Origin: Rhabdophis nuchalis
Lineage: Eukaryota; Chordata; Lepidosauria; Squamata; Natricidae
Reading direction: 5' to 3'
Assembly: GCA_039707465.1 (NCBI GenBank)
Contig: CM077646.1
Span: 76,532,715-76,596,714 of the forward strand
DNA length: 64,000 bases
Of this stretch, positions 20,691-32,193 are shown one piece after another. Position numbers and translations under genes: made by a program. The notes beneath the pieces were generated by a model. It was not told where the DNA came from. It worked only from the letters and a program-made list of their open reading frames with translations, and did not search any database. Every line of letters starts with the position of its first letter. Positions within the stretch are counted from its first letter, which is position 1.

Positions 20691-21201
20691 TGAAAAGTAA
20701 AACAAAATATAAGTTTATTTTATTTCATTTATTATAATTTGTCAAACAGAAACAAAAACATGTATTGCTAAAGTATAAATTAAGTAGCATATGTCCTCAA
20801 AGTTATTTTTATTAATATTGGATTAAGTTCCTGCTGTCCGTAGTTGATTATATGCCATGATTGGATATACATATATGTTAGTGGCCATTGTTCATATTTC
20901 AGATGAAATTAATATTTTAAGATTTGGCTTTAAATGAAATACAGACTTCAAATTTGCATTTGCCTTATTTCAGGATTATTTTTTTCATTTCCCAATCAAG
21001 CCTTATTCCTTTTTAGTTCTTTAGTGCAGTAGTTTTCCATTTGAGTACTAATGAGCACTGACTTGACTTAGCTTCCAGACCCACTGGATGTAAAAGTGAT
21101 AAACATCTGTGTGGCTGATACTGAATTAATTTTAATCACATATTTTAGATCAATGGATTTTTTTTCTCATTTTACAAAGACTTAAAACACAAAATAGAAT
21201 A

Positions 21202-21523
21202 CAGGTAACCCTTGATTTATGCCCAAAATTTCTGTTGCTAAGCAAGACCGTTATTAAGTGAATTTTGTCCCATTTAAGACCTTTCTTGCCACAGTTGTTA
21301 AGTGAATCACTGCAGTTGTTAAGTTTGTAACACAGTTATTAAATGTATCTGGCCCTCCCCATTGACTTTGCTTGTCAGAAGGTCAGAAAAGGTGATCTTG
21401 TTACCCTGGAATACCACAACTGTTATAAATCTGAGTCTGTTGCCAAGCGTCTGAATTTTGATCATGTGACTATGGGGATGATTTAATGGTTGTAAGTGTG
21501 ACAAGTGGTCATAAGTCACTGAT
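21202..21523 (+). mobile_element. TIR MITE, TA-flanked, right end replaced by (GATA)n
   Basis: It matches the fuller copy at 40163-40554 (shared CCTTTCTTGCCACAGTTGTTAAGTGAATCACTGCAG, given here as CTTTCTTGCCACAG and AAGTGAATCACTGCAG). The left end follows TA. The right terminal repeat is lost where the GATA array begins. Confidence 0.8.
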
Positions 21524-21525
21524 AG

Positions 21526-21615
<90 letters not shown>

Positions 21616-21660
21616 GGGTAGGGTAGGGTAGGGTAAGATAGGATAGGATAGGATAGGATA
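21524..21660 (+). repeat. (GATA)n followed by GGGTA/GGATA pentamers
   Basis: About 22 GATA units, then AGGGT repeats, then GGATA repeats, followed by a loose GGTA/GGCA-rich tract to about 21740. Confidence 0.96.
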
Positions 21661-21844
21661 GCCATCTGTTTGTCTATGGTAAATAGATAGCTAGGTAGCT
21701 AGGTAGACAGGCAGGCAGGCAAATAGGTAGGCAGACAAACATAATGGCATTTTTCTGTCAAACTTCAAAAAGCAAGGCAGTTTCTTTGAAGTAAATTTTG
21801 AATAGTGAATTTTGATGGAAACATAGGTGTGCATCCACAAACTC

Positions 21845-21876
21845 TGTGTGTGTGTGTATGTGTGTGTGTGTGTGTT
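21845..21876 (+). repeat. (TG)n
   Basis: About fifteen TG units with one interruption. Confidence 0.95.
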
Positions 21877-22557
21877 CCTTTCTGGATCTCATCTTATACT
21901 GAGTATTAAATTGAACAGATGGTTTCAGCTTCTAAAATGTGAAATCTCTCAGAGGATTCATGAATATATTGGACATGATCTTCCACAGACTTCTCCAATC
22001 CAATGAATAGAATGAGACTCTGAGAAACAAATGTGTCTTGTGTATAATTAAATTCAGTTCATATTATCTGAATGACAGAACTTTTTTATCTGACTGCAGG
22101 GATAGGTTTACATTAAAAAGAGTAATGGGAAAGAAAGAAAAACAATAGATTTTTACTATTCCCCTACCCACTCACATTACTGCATTAAATAATGGAACAT
22201 TTACATCTAAAATACAGTAATTTAACTTCGAAGAAAATGTAGCTCAAATAAGTTATATTTCTTTTTCCTACCAGATTGTGGCTATACAGTGTTGTACAAT
22301 AACAGTTATCCATTTAGGTTTGCTGAACCATTTGGTTCTGAGTTCAGAAAATTGAATATTATAATAGTATATTGTGTAAGCATTAATTAGTTAACTATTA
22401 CTTAAGACAATATCTGACTATAGCCAATTATAATTCAGAAATTCATCAATAGTTTAATAAATGATGGATTAACATAAAGTGTAGAATCTATCATTTTCAT
22501 CTAGTTTAGAAATAAATTTAAAACAAAAGGAAAGAAGCTGAAATGGAATTCTTAGAC
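21877..22557. other. Nothing recognised (possible distal ERC2 3' UTR)
   Basis: AT-rich; one AATAAA at 22456. Confidence 0.4.

Positions 22558-22612
<55 letters not shown>
22558..22612 (+). repeat. (TTA)n
   Basis: Eighteen pure TTA units. Confidence 0.97.
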
Positions 22613-22615
<3 letters not shown>

Positions 22616-22970
22616 AATGGAATTTCCTTATAAAATAACACTTTCTTGATTCTTGGCTGTTTGCTGCTACATTGCAAAACTCCATTATGCATTTCCTTCT
22701 TCGAACTTTCAATAAACTTTCCACATGGAAATCATACAGATAAATGGTCTGTTCTTGACTCCTCAGTCTGATCTAAATCCTAACCTCCTGAGTCTCTTTT
22801 AAAAAGACAAAAGGTTCATCTTGATGGATAAAAGAAGAATCTAGCTGAATGCTGCACATGATGATATATTTCTCAAACAGCATCTTTCCCAAGTTTGAAT
22901 TCAGTAAGCATTGGATGAGAAGAGGGTGAAAATACACTTAGTCCTCTATTTCCATCTATTTTTCTTGTCT

Positions 22971-23037
22971 CCTCCTCCTCCTCCTCCTCCTCCTCCTCCT
23001 CCTCCTCCTCCTCCTCCTCCTCCTCCTCCTCCTCCTC
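22971..23037 (+). repeat. (TCC)n polypyrimidine repeat
   Basis: About 22 uninterrupted TCC units, read as poly-Pro in one frame and Gly/Glu/Arg runs in others. A pure homopyrimidine tract of this length can form triplex DNA. Confidence 0.97.
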
Positions 23038-24477
23038 CATATCTAGATCAAACTTTAAACTGGCAGAATGAAGTCACCTTCTTGGCCTTGTCATTGGCCA
23101 AAAGTTAGTAATTATCAGTACATATTTCCGGTAGAAGCCAACATACCATCAGACAGGCCAGCTACATGGCATTGGTTTCCTGTCTGGTCCATCCTGAAGG
23201 GATGACATTTCTTGAATCCTGGTACATTGAGACTTGAGACCCAATGTACATTTCTATAAATAGTGTTGCAGGTTCTATAAATAATTGAAAATCAATGCAA
23301 TCTATTTTCTTCTAAATAACTGTGAAAATGGAGGCAGCTATGCAAGCTTATTTGTTCTGTAATGCCAAACCACCGGTTAATCTGATATGAAAAACTCTGG
23401 ACTCTCCCTCTCTGTATTACTTGTTTTTTACTTTCAATAGAACAATGGCACCAATTGCCCAATTCAAAGGAAGCAGCAGTCAATGGGTTTACATAGAGCC
23501 CTAAACCTGTTCAGGCTTACTGAGTAAATCATAATTCTCACAAAACATGCTAGGTCAAAACAGAGCAGGATACATTTACTAGGCTGTGCAAATGTTTTCA
23601 AAGAGATATGAGACGGTTCACAAATTGTCCAGATTTGCCCAGCAGTTTATCGAAACTGATGCTGGTTCCGTCTCTAAGCCAATGTGGCTTCTGACATATT
23701 GTAACGTCAATCTGGAAAAAGACTTGGCTGCTTTAACAATTGAAAAAATGGTGCGCTGATACCACCCTTTCAAGGGATTGTCACAGTATGTATCAAGCAG
23801 GACCAAATTGGCATGTTAAAATCCCTATCTTTTAAATAATTCCCTCAATTTTTAGAGTAAAGAGAAATTCTAGTTAGTTTAAATCCAGATGTGCTTCTAT
23901 GCTTGAATTGAAAGGGGAATTTCCCTTTCTTAACAGTAAAGTTCTCCATAAGGGCAATAGGCAATCATTCTTTTTTATGGGATAAGTTGAAAAGAAGCAC
24001 TTGAGGGGATTTGGAGTTTGGGGCTAAACTTTTATTTCTAACTTAGATACCTGAGTTATTAATAATCAGACTTTGTTATATTTGCTTTGCATTGTCCTCC
24101 CATTCCTTTAACATAACCAAGGTTTGGTTAGATGCCAGCTTTGTACCCAGATGAATCTTGTCATATTTTTTCAGTAACTAGAACTCAGTATTAACCTACA
24201 ACATCTTCTACTATCTTTTAGTTATGGTTGTAAGATTGCAAAGCTTGTACTTGTTAATGTTACATTATCACAACAATTACTGGATTGCTTTGAAAGGTGC
24301 AGGCATCTTCTCTCCAATTGAATTTAGAAAATAATGTGAAAATGAATGTGCTTTCCATAAAAGTGCTACTTTCAATGCCTTAAATTATATCTGCTCACTG
24401 TGGCTGAGGATGACTGCAATTGTATCCCCCCCCCCAATTAATACATCTCTGGAAATGCCTCCAGGATAACTGTAATT
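23038..24477. other. Nothing recognised
   Basis: No supported gene or named repeat. Confidence 0.5.
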
Positions 24478-24555
24478 GTTTGTTCATTTGTTTATTAAAT
24501 TTCTACATTGCCCATCTCACCTAAGTGACTTTGAGTGGTTTAGAATAAAATGTAA
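24478..24555 (-). mobile_element. LINE 3'-end fragment (L2-like)
   Basis: Minus strand reads CACTCAAAGTCACTTAGGTGAG then a TTTAATAAACAAAT-type tail, comparable with the last bases of the full L2 element at 27128. Similar scraps lie near 44985-45050 and 58165-58235. Confidence 0.5.
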
Positions 24556-26147
24556 TGGTGCGGGGGAGTTTTTAAAGCAGACTCTGCAACTCAATATCAC
24601 CCCAAAACAGTATTAACACTGAGATAATTTTGGCTCGGTAATATTACAGTTACTCTGATTTGCTTTTGAGGGTGTATAACTGTTGCTAATAGGGGTGGAG
24701 AATTGTAGCCACAGTGCAAATTGCCAACTTGCCATTCACACATTTCACAAGATTTTTAATCACAAGATTTTTAATCCTTTCCAGACTCACCAGTCACTTA
24801 TCAGGCTGTTTTGGTAAATCTCTGTAATTTTGTATTTTTGGCCCTTTGCATTTTGGCCCTTTGAACTAATTCTATGAAGCACTGGATATTGTGCTTGCTT
24901 CCTGGAGCATGCATATTCATCAAAATTGTAAAACAAGTTGCAAATATTCTTACTATTTTTCTTCTCTTATAAGAACTGCCTCTTTTTAATTGTTTGAAGC
25001 TTAAAGGATCAAAATTAACAGGGTTAAATTCTAAACTCAGCCATGTCTAAACTCCTTTGCCCATGTTATTTATTTCCTTATTTTGATATTCAGCTAACGA
25101 AAATAGCAGCATGGGGACCTCTCCAGCTATGTCGTGAATCTCAGGACACGCTGGAATTAAGTCCTGCATTTGGTGTTCCTTATTTTGTTTTGCTTTTCAT
25201 TCACCTTGAACTCCGATGTGATTGCATGTCTGAGAACAATGTTCTTTACAAACTCCTGCCATGAAAATCTTTGTGATTACAAAGGGTGTTTCCCATTTGC
25301 CATATGTTGTTTGCTGCCAGCACATACGCTGCACAAATGCTGTTTCAGAGGTGACTGGTTTTGCTTTTGAAGTAGAGCACAATGTTTAAAGCTGCATGTA
25401 GACTATACATCTGAAGGAGCTGTTTGGATAAGGAGGATACATTTTATAATGCTTCCACCAGTTTGGCCTCTTAAATTATATGGTGTGGCGTATTCAGTTT
25501 GGAATGGTGTTTTGAGATGTAATCCATTTGAGTTTTGTGTTCAGACTGGATAATGCTTCCCATCTCTCCAGATTGTAGTGAGTATACAGTAAATGACCTT
25601 CCCATGGAAAAGAAATTAGAACAGGTTATAGTTTCACTAAGGAGAATTTTATGCTGTAAATTTGAGACAAAAGCAAAGACAGATCACTAAATTTTCTTCT
25701 TATGTGGCTCTAATAGCTTTTTCTTTTTTTCTTTTTCTTCTAGTAGCAAAACTATGATTTCTTTTTCCTATTTCTATCTCAACCTGGTTTAGGTTATTCT
25801 AGAGAAAAAAAGGGGCGGAAAGTTTATTATTACCAAGAACTTGTTTTCAACTTTTTGCTGGCCACCGAGTTACAATATCCTAGGACTTTAGATCTTGCTT
25901 TTAGCCAGGCATAGTGGCTGCTGGTGATGTGTCATCTTATTTTGTTTTCTTTATTCAAATTCATGAGAGCCACCTAACTCCAATGAACTCTGTCATTAAG
26001 TTGTCAATGGCTGGCTATCCAAGAGGATCATTTTGGGTCTGCATGCTGTGAGCCAGTCAGAGCAGATGTTTTTATTTGTTTGTTTGTTTGTTTATTTGAA
26101 ATCAGTCAATAATGCCAAACATATATTAGAGAAGATGAACCATCCAC
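24556..26147. other. Nothing recognised
   Basis: Short open frames around 25.0-25.4 kb overlap on both strands and show no recognised domain. Confidence 0.5.
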
Positions 26148-26402
26148 CCAATAGCAATAACAGTAGCATTTAGATTTATATAATGGTATATAGTGATTTA
26201 TATATACTGGTTTATAGTGATTTACAGTACTCTCTATGTGGTTTACAGAGTCAGGCTATTGCCCCCAGCAATCTGGGTCCTCGTTTTACTCAGAAGGATG
26301 GAAGGCTGAGTCAATCTTGAGCTACTCAGGATCAAACGCCTGGCTGTGGCCAGAGTTAGCCTACACTACTGCATCCTAACCACGGCACCACTATGGCTCC
26401 TA
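26148..26402 (-). mobile_element. tRNA-derived SINE, same family as 2596-2842
   Basis: Minus strand starts GGAGCCATAGTGGTGCCGTGG (head) with a decayed box B, then the same body as 2596-2842 (AAAACGAGGACCCAGATTGC). Confidence 0.75.
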
Positions 26403-26720
26403 AGCTATACAAGTCCAGAGTCTAGACTTTAAGGCCCTCTGAAATGCAACCAGGTTGGGAGTCACTCAAATCTCAGGAGGAGTCTCATCAGAAGACCACA
26501 AAAAGGACATTATTAGGAATCCTGAAAGATAGTACTCAAAGTACCTGGACCATGCCAAATGAGCTAGGCACAAGATAGGCAGTTTTTCACATTGACAGGC
26601 CTTATGCCATTTAGGCCTTTAAAGGTAGTAACAAGTCCTTTGAAATACATATGGAAGCAAATTGGCAATCAATATAACTCATGAAGCAGGAGTGTCACAT
26701 GGGCATACAAAGGCATATCT
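26403..26720 (-). mobile_element. Old L2 LINE 3' fragment
   Basis: The segment AGGCCTTTAAAGGTAGTAACAAG and following bases read, in inverse orientation, like the stretch around the end of the L2 coding region, comparable with 45380-45520. Heavily mutated. Confidence 0.5.
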
Positions 26721-26745
26721 ATGGATTTCCAATAAATTGGACAGA

Positions 26746-26755
26746 TGATAGATAA

Positions 26756-26836
<81 letters not shown>
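26746..26836 (+). repeat. (GATA)n array
   Basis: About 22 units, nearly pure. Confidence 0.97.
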
Positions 26837-26837
<1 letters not shown>

Positions 26838-27330
26838 GAGCAAGCATGCTTTACTCATTTTAATTCTGGACCAATTGAGACTTCCACATAGTTTTCAAGG
26901 GCAATCTGTTTCTTCACAATCTCAGTTTATCCTTCTCTTCTTCTTTCTATTTTAGACTACAGGTTCTGATTCATAGGGGTTGGGTAGAAGTTCTACAGCA
27001 GCATAACTGCCTGTAATCTACAGGTGTCCCATCTTTTAATAACAGTAAACATTCCTCACCATTCTCCAGGTATCTTCTGCATTCCTACTAGGGGTGGCAG
27101 GAACGCAGCCAACTAAGGGACTGTCCAGTAATAATAATAATAATAATTTAATTTTATAACCCGCTCTCTCTCCCCAAGGGGACTCGAGGCGGGGCACAGG
27201 CAATTAAAAATACAAAGAACAAAATACAGAATACAAACTACAAAATTAAAAGTGAATTAAATTATCCCTGCGCTAAAACCCATATGCTAAACTAAAAATT
27301 ACCCCTAAAAACCCCTAACCTAAAAAGAGA

Positions 27331-30300
27331 CTACCCAAGGCCGGCCAGGCGAAAAAAGTGTGTCTTTAATTTTAAGCGGAAGGAGCGGAGGTCCGTGGTT
27401 GTCCTAATATCGGGGGGAAGGTCGTTCCAGAGGGCTGGGCCCGCCACAGAGAAGGCCCTTCCCCTGGGCGTCGCCCGCTGACAAAGTCTAGTGGACGGCA
27501 CCCGGAGCAGTCCCTCTCTGTGGGAGCGTATCGGCCGTGAGGATGTATGAGGCAGGATCCGATCCCGCAGATAACTAGGTCCCGAGCCATGGAGCGCTTT
27601 GAAGATGATAATTAACACCTTGAAGCGCACCCGGAAGACGACAGGTAGCCAGTGCAGCTCGCGCAAGAGCGGTGTTACGTGGGCAAACCTAGAGGTGCCC
27701 ATAATTGCTCGCGCGGCTGCGTTCTGGACCAACTGAAGCCTCCGGGTGCACCTCAAGGGGAGCCCCATGTAGAGAGAGTTGCAATAATCCAGTCGGGATG
27801 TCACGAGAGCATGAGTGACTGTGCGAAGGGCGTCCCGATCCAATAGGGGGCGCAACTGGCGTACCAGGCGGACCTGGTAAAATGCCCTCCTGGCCACGGC
27901 TGTCACTTGATCTTCCATGGACAGCCGGGTATCCAGGAGGACACCCAAGTTGCGCGCCCCATCCACAGGGGCAAGATGTTCGCCCCCTATGGCCAGAGAT
28001 GGAATCATCTGGTTGAATCGGGCAGCCGGAAACCACAGCCACTCGGTCTTGATCGGGTTGAGCCTGAGTCCGTTACTTCCCATCCAGGTCCGCACGGCTT
28101 CCAGGCACTGGCACATCACCGCTACGGCATCGTTGGGGTGGTTTGGGGTAGATATGTACAGCTGGGTGTCATCAGCGTACAGATGGTACTCTACCCCAAA
28201 ACCACGGATGATCTCACCCAGCGGCTTCATATATGCATTAAACAGGAGAGGCGAGAGGACCGACCCCTGAGGCACCCCACATGTGAGGGGTCTCGAGGTC
28301 GACCTCTGCCCTCCTGCCAACACAAATTGCGATCGGCCAGAGAGGTAGGAGGAGAACCACCGTAACACGGTGCCTCCCACCCCCAACCCCCCCAGCCGAT
28401 GCAATAGGATACCATGGTCGATGGTATCGAAAGCCGCCGAGAGGTCTAATAGGACCAGGATGGAGGAACAACCCCCATCTCTGGCCCTCCAGAGATCATC
28501 GACCAACGCGACCAATGCCGTCTCGGTGCTATGCCCGGGCCGAAAGCCGGACTGGCGCGGGTCTAGATAATCAACTTCCTCCAGGTGACGGGGAAACTGT
28601 TGTGCCACCACACTCTCAACAACCTTCGCCAAAAAGGGAAGGTTGGAGACTGGACGGTAGTTGTTTAAAAGAGCTGGATCCAAAGAGGGCTTCTTGAGGA
28701 GGGGCCTCACCATAGCCTCTTTTAGGGAAGCAGGCAAGGAACCCTCACTCAAGGATGCGTTGATAACCTCTTGGAGCCAGCCTCGTGTCACCTCCCAGGA
28801 TGCCAGTACAAGCCAGGAGGGACACGGGTCCAATAAACATGTGGTGGCTCGCAGTCGCCCACGTAACCTGTCCATATCATCGGAAGCAACGGAGTCAAAC
28901 TCCTCCCAAACAAGATCCGCCTCGCGGCACTCCACTGGACCAGCAATGGGGGCTAGCTCGTTCTGTATCTGAGCGATTTTCTCCTGCAGAAAAGTCACAA
29001 ATTCCTCTGCTCTACCCTGTAGTGGGGCTTCCCGCACCCTCTGTTGAAGGAGGGAGCGGGTCACCCTAAACAGGGCGGCAGGGCGGTTTTCTGCGGATGC
29101 TATGAGAGTGGCACAATGATGACGTTTGGCCACTCTCAGCGCCACAATGTAAGTCCGTAAATGGGCTCTTACCTGTGTCCGGTCAGATTCAGATCGAGTA
29201 TACCTCCATCTTCTCTCTAGGCATCTCTTGTGGCGTTTCATCACCCTTAGCTCCTCGGTAAACCAAGGAGCCAGGGTGGCTCGCCGCCGCAAGAGAGGCC
29301 GCAAGGGCGCGACCCGATCCAAGGCTCCCACGGCCGCAGTATTCCATGCGGCCACGAGGTCCTCCATCGGGGCGCGGGTCAGGGGTACAGGAAGTGGCCC
29401 AAGCGCCGCCTGGAACCCGTCAGGGTCCATCAGGCGCCTGGGGCGGAACCAGATAGGTGACTCAGGTTCCGCCTCCCCGCGGTGGGGAGTAGCGGTTGGA
29501 AAGTCGAGCCGGAGAAGTGAGTGGTCTGACCATGACAAGGGTGTGATGACTATATCCCCTGTACCCAGATCACTCTTCCATTGGCCTGAGACAAAGATGA
29601 GATCCGGTGTGTGTCCACCCTCGTGGGTGGGGCCTTGAATTAATTGGGTCAGGTCCATGGCCGTCATGGAAGCCATGAACTCCCGAGCTACCGCGGATGA
29701 TTCGCCCACCGATGGCAGATTAAAGTCCCCCATGACCAAAAGTCTGGGGGTCTCAACTGCCATCGTAGCGATCACCTCGAGGAGCTCGGGCAGGGCTGCT
29801 GCTACATAGCGGGGAGCCAGGTATACAACCAGCACGCCCAACTGCCTCCCTAGGCCCCACTTCACGCAGAGGGACTCACAACCGGTGGTCTGTGGCACAA
29901 TGGTCTCTCTCGGCTCAAGACCTTCCCTAATAATAACCGCTACCCCACCACCCCTGCCTAGGGCCCGGGGCTGATGAAAAGCGCGGTAACCTGGTGGGCA
30001 CATTTCAACGAGGGGGAGTCCTCCCTCGTGGCCCAACCAGGTCTCCGCAATTCCTACCAGGTCCGGCTCCCCCTCTGACACAAGGTCATGGATGAGGGGG
30101 GCTTTGTTGACAACGGACCTGGCGTTGCAAAACATCAGCCGCGGGCCCTGGCTCTGCACTCCCTGACCACCTAGCCTGCGGGGGTTGTGGCACCTGACCG
30201 TTTGCAACCAACGGCCGCGTGCCCCCAACCGGGAGGATGAAACTTGTCTCCCCTCAGACCTGCCTCTCCCCACGACCCTGTTGATGGGTATGCCCTCCAC

Positions 30301-30591
30301 CGGGACGACTCTTATTTCCCCCCTCCCGTCGGGACCTTCCGCTGCCCTCCGCTGGCTGCTGGTCCGGCCCTTTCTTTCTTTCTCCGTCTCTAACTTTCTG
30401 CACCCTCCCCCCTCCCTGGTACCCCCTAAAACAGACAGTAATCTACGTATTAAAAAACCCCTAAAACCACGCTTTTCCCACCTCTCCGGATTAATAAATC
30501 CCTCATCAAGGTGGGCCCTCGATAGAGCGGAGGGCCAAACCTGCGAGAGTGGGGACTCTCGCAGTCGCAATAATTCAGCTCTAGAGCACAT
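27331..30591 (-). CDS. L2-type LINE protein: endonuclease plus reverse transcriptase, intact
   Basis: 1086 codons without a stop. Residues 1-150 are basic and low-complexity. Residues 152-370 form an APE-type endonuclease with CNARS near 155, AETW near 182, MGDFN at 287-291 and WSDHS at 354-358. The reverse transcriptase spans about 615-880, with LLDLSAAFDTIDH, CGVPQGSVLSPLLF and the catalytic YADD at 805-808. A C-terminal region with LQLVQNAAARAIMG and WNDLPPDIR follows. The protein would nick DNA and copy its own RNA onto the nick. All key residues are present, so it could be active. The first Met is taken as the start, but the true start is not proved. The C terminus is about 95% identical to the copy at 1-582. 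Confidence 0.92.
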   Translation of the reverse strand: MCSRAELLRLRESPLSQVWPSALSRAHLDEGFINPERWEKRGFRGFLIRRLLSVLGGTREGGGCRKLETEKERKGRTSSQRRAAEGPDGRGEIRVVPVEGIPINRVVGRGRSEGRQVSSSRLGARGRWLQTVRCHNPRRLGGQGVQSQGPRLMFCNARSVVNKAPLIHDLVSEGEPDLVGIAETWLGHEGGLPLVEMCPPGYRAFHQPRALGRGGGVAVIIREGLEPRETIVPQTTGCESLCVKWGLGRQLGVLVVYLAPRYVAAALPELLEVIATMAVETPRLLVMGDFNLPSVGESSAVAREFMASMTAMDLTQLIQGPTHEGGHTPDLIFVSGQWKSDLGTGDIVITPLSWSDHSLLRLDFPTATPHRGEAEPESPIWFRPRRLMDPDGFQAALGPLPVPLTRAPMEDLVAAWNTAAVGALDRVAPLRPLLRRRATLAPWFTEELRVMKRHKRCLERRWRYTRSESDRTQVRAHLRTYIVALRVAKRHHCATLIASAENRPAALFRVTRSLLQQRVREAPLQGRAEEFVTFLQEKIAQIQNELAPIAGPVECREADLVWEEFDSVASDDMDRLRGRLRATTCLLDPCPSWLVLASWEVTRGWLQEVINASLSEGSLPASLKEAMVRPLLKKPSLDPALLNNYRPVSNLPFLAKVVESVVAQQFPRHLEEVDYLDPRQSGFRPGHSTETALVALVDDLWRARDGGCSSILVLLDLSAAFDTIDHGILLHRLGGLGVGGTVLRWFSSYLSGRSQFVLAGGQRSTSRPLTCGVPQGSVLSPLLFNAYMKPLGEIIRGFGVEYHLYADDTQLYISTPNHPNDAVAVMCQCLEAVRTWMGSNGLRLNPIKTEWLWFPAARFNQMIPSLAIGGEHLAPVDGARNLGVLLDTRLSMEDQVTAVARRAFYQVRLVRQLRPLLDRDALRTVTHALVTSRLDYCNSLYMGLPLRCTRRLQLVQNAAARAIMGTSRFAHVTPLLRELHWLPVVFRVRFKVLIIIFKALHGSGPSYLRDRILPHTSSRPIRSHREGLLRVPSTRLCQRATPRGRAFSVAGPALWNDLPPDIRTTTDLRSFRLKLKTHFFRLAGLG

Positions 30592-31795
30592 TCCATATAA
30601 ATAGACAATTAATAAATAATTATAAATAAATATAAAATGTAAAGATGAAATTCATACATGGGTTGTGGATATTAAAAGCATCGTTGATCACAGATTAAAA
30701 TAGATGTTATAAATAGATGTTAAGAATAAATAAATAGGTTTAAAGTGCACCAGTGAGGACAGATTTAAAAATTTCAGTTCGGTAGCTGCATTCAAGATCT
30801 TAAAAAACAGGACGTAGATCTTAAAAGGACCATAGAGCGAAAGGTCTTAGAGGTCTAAAAGATCTTAAGGTTGCAATACAGACTTAGGTCTTTAAAGTCA
30901 GCAGGATTTTAATAAGACGCCAAAAGTGTTGGGGGGGGAGTCCGTTCTCCCAGCTGGAAAATTGTCTCTGTCCAGGGGATGTCGGTTAAACCAAGGCCAG
31001 CCGTACTTCCTCCTCCCCGGCCAGGCCCGGCCCAACCAGCCTGAGACCCCCTCGTCCTCCTCTCAGGCCTAGGGCCTGTTTTTCTAGGGCTCTCCCACCG
31101 GCCGATCACCAGGGCCATGGGGGAAATGCCTTCGTCCCCTGGCAGAGTTCCACCAGCATTTCTGGACGCCACAGGCCCATTCGGATGGCCAGAGGTCCGG
31201 TCAGCGCCCACCGCCATCAAAGGCGCCGAGGGCGCCAACCGCTGATCCGGTGCTCCCACCATCGGACTCACTGCTGGCCCCGACGCCGGCCTCTGCTCCG
31301 GCGCTCCCACCGCCGTCCTGCAACCATCGTGGGCCGTCTTCCGGCCTCCTCACCTCCTCAGGCCAGCCCAGCGGCTCTCACCACCTCCAGACGCTCTCAC
31401 CGCCTCCACCGCCGCCGTCTCCCAAGCTGGCCACCACTCAGCGCTCCCACCGCCGGTCACGCTCACCAGCCCTTCTGCAGTCATCTGCAGCCGTCCTCAG
31501 GCCGCCTCAGGCCATCGCAGTCCCTCCGGCAGGCCCCCGGGCATCCCCAGCGCGGCTGGCGCCCGCCGCCATCACAACGCCCGCCGCCATCACAACGACG
31601 CCGTGGGCGTTCCCGCCGACGCCGTCCCAGCGCCCGCAGCCTCCGTGGTCGCTGCGGCAGCCGCGGCTTCTGCAGCCTCCCCAAACCTCACCCTGAGAAG
31701 CCAGGGTGGATCTCTCACCGGTCCCAGCCTTCAAAATCGCAAAAAGAAGGCTGGGGCACCCTAAAAACGCCAACGAGCTCCGTGACCCATGTGGA

Positions 31796-31840
31796 GCTCT
31801 AGATGCAGCCGGCCATCTTCGCGCAAGCGCAGTCTATTGA
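31796..31840 (-). promoter_or_regulatory. 5' end of the L2 LINE with YY1-like and NRF1-like motifs
   Basis: Read on the minus strand the element begins with CTGCGCTTGCGCG (one base off the NRF1 palindrome TGCGCATGCGCA) followed at once by AAGATGGCCGG (YY1-type). A YY1 site at the very 5' end sets the start site in mammalian L1. The same job here is inference. Confidence 0.5.
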
Positions 31841-32178
31841 GTAGAAGAATTCACCTTCTGAGTATTGTCAAACTGTGGTTAACCTTTTCATTAACTCTTT
31901 TCAGTAAAATTCAGTTTGAATTGAAATCATATTTTTCCTAACTGAAATTGGCATGGAAGTATTTCCTCATTTGTCCTATATATCTGCCACTTCATGAATT
32001 ATTTAAAATTAGATTCTTTCCCAATATCAGAATTCCCCATCATTCATCAAATGCAAACTAGAAAATAAACATATAGTTTATTGATTTTCATTTTATTGAT
32101 ATTAGATTTTATATTAGTTCATTGTGTTTTCTACCCTCCTATTAAAAATTATTTTAATGAGATTTTTGGGGAGAAATA
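31841..32178. other. Nothing recognised
   Basis: AT-rich flank of the LINE. Confidence 0.5.
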
Positions 32179-32193
32179 TATATATATATATAT

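Larger units (their letters stand above)
27128..31840 (-). mobile_element. Full-length or near full-length L2-type LINE
   Basis: A 4.7-kb element in GC/CpG-rich sequence. On the minus strand it has a GC-rich 5' region (31840-30905), a short AT-rich stretch (30900-30592), one long intact ORF (30591-27331), a 3' UTR and an (ATT)n tail at 27129-27146. Most LINE copies are 5'-truncated, so an intact one is unusual. No convincing target duplication was found. The clade is L2/CR1-group by RT motifs; L2 is the best guess. Confidence 0.88.

Noticed and set aside
21614..21660. Interstitial telomere repeat (GGGTA)n
   Set aside because: The vertebrate telomere unit is TTAGGG; this is a pentamer grading into GGATA and GATA.
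22518..23108. Open frames with poly-Asn and poly-Pro
   Set aside because: They come from (TTA)n and (TCC)n repeats.
26476..26500. Third hammerhead on the minus strand (CTGATGAG present)
   Set aside because: No GAAA partner or stem II follows; the motif is by chance in an old L2 fragment.
27652..30604. Many + strand and alternate-frame open frames in the GC-rich block
   Set aside because: They are shadows of the minus-strand LINE ORF; high GC makes stops rare.
31185..31802. 205-codon + strand frame rich in Arg, Ser and Pro
   Set aside because: Antisense to the LINE 5' region, low complexity and no domain.
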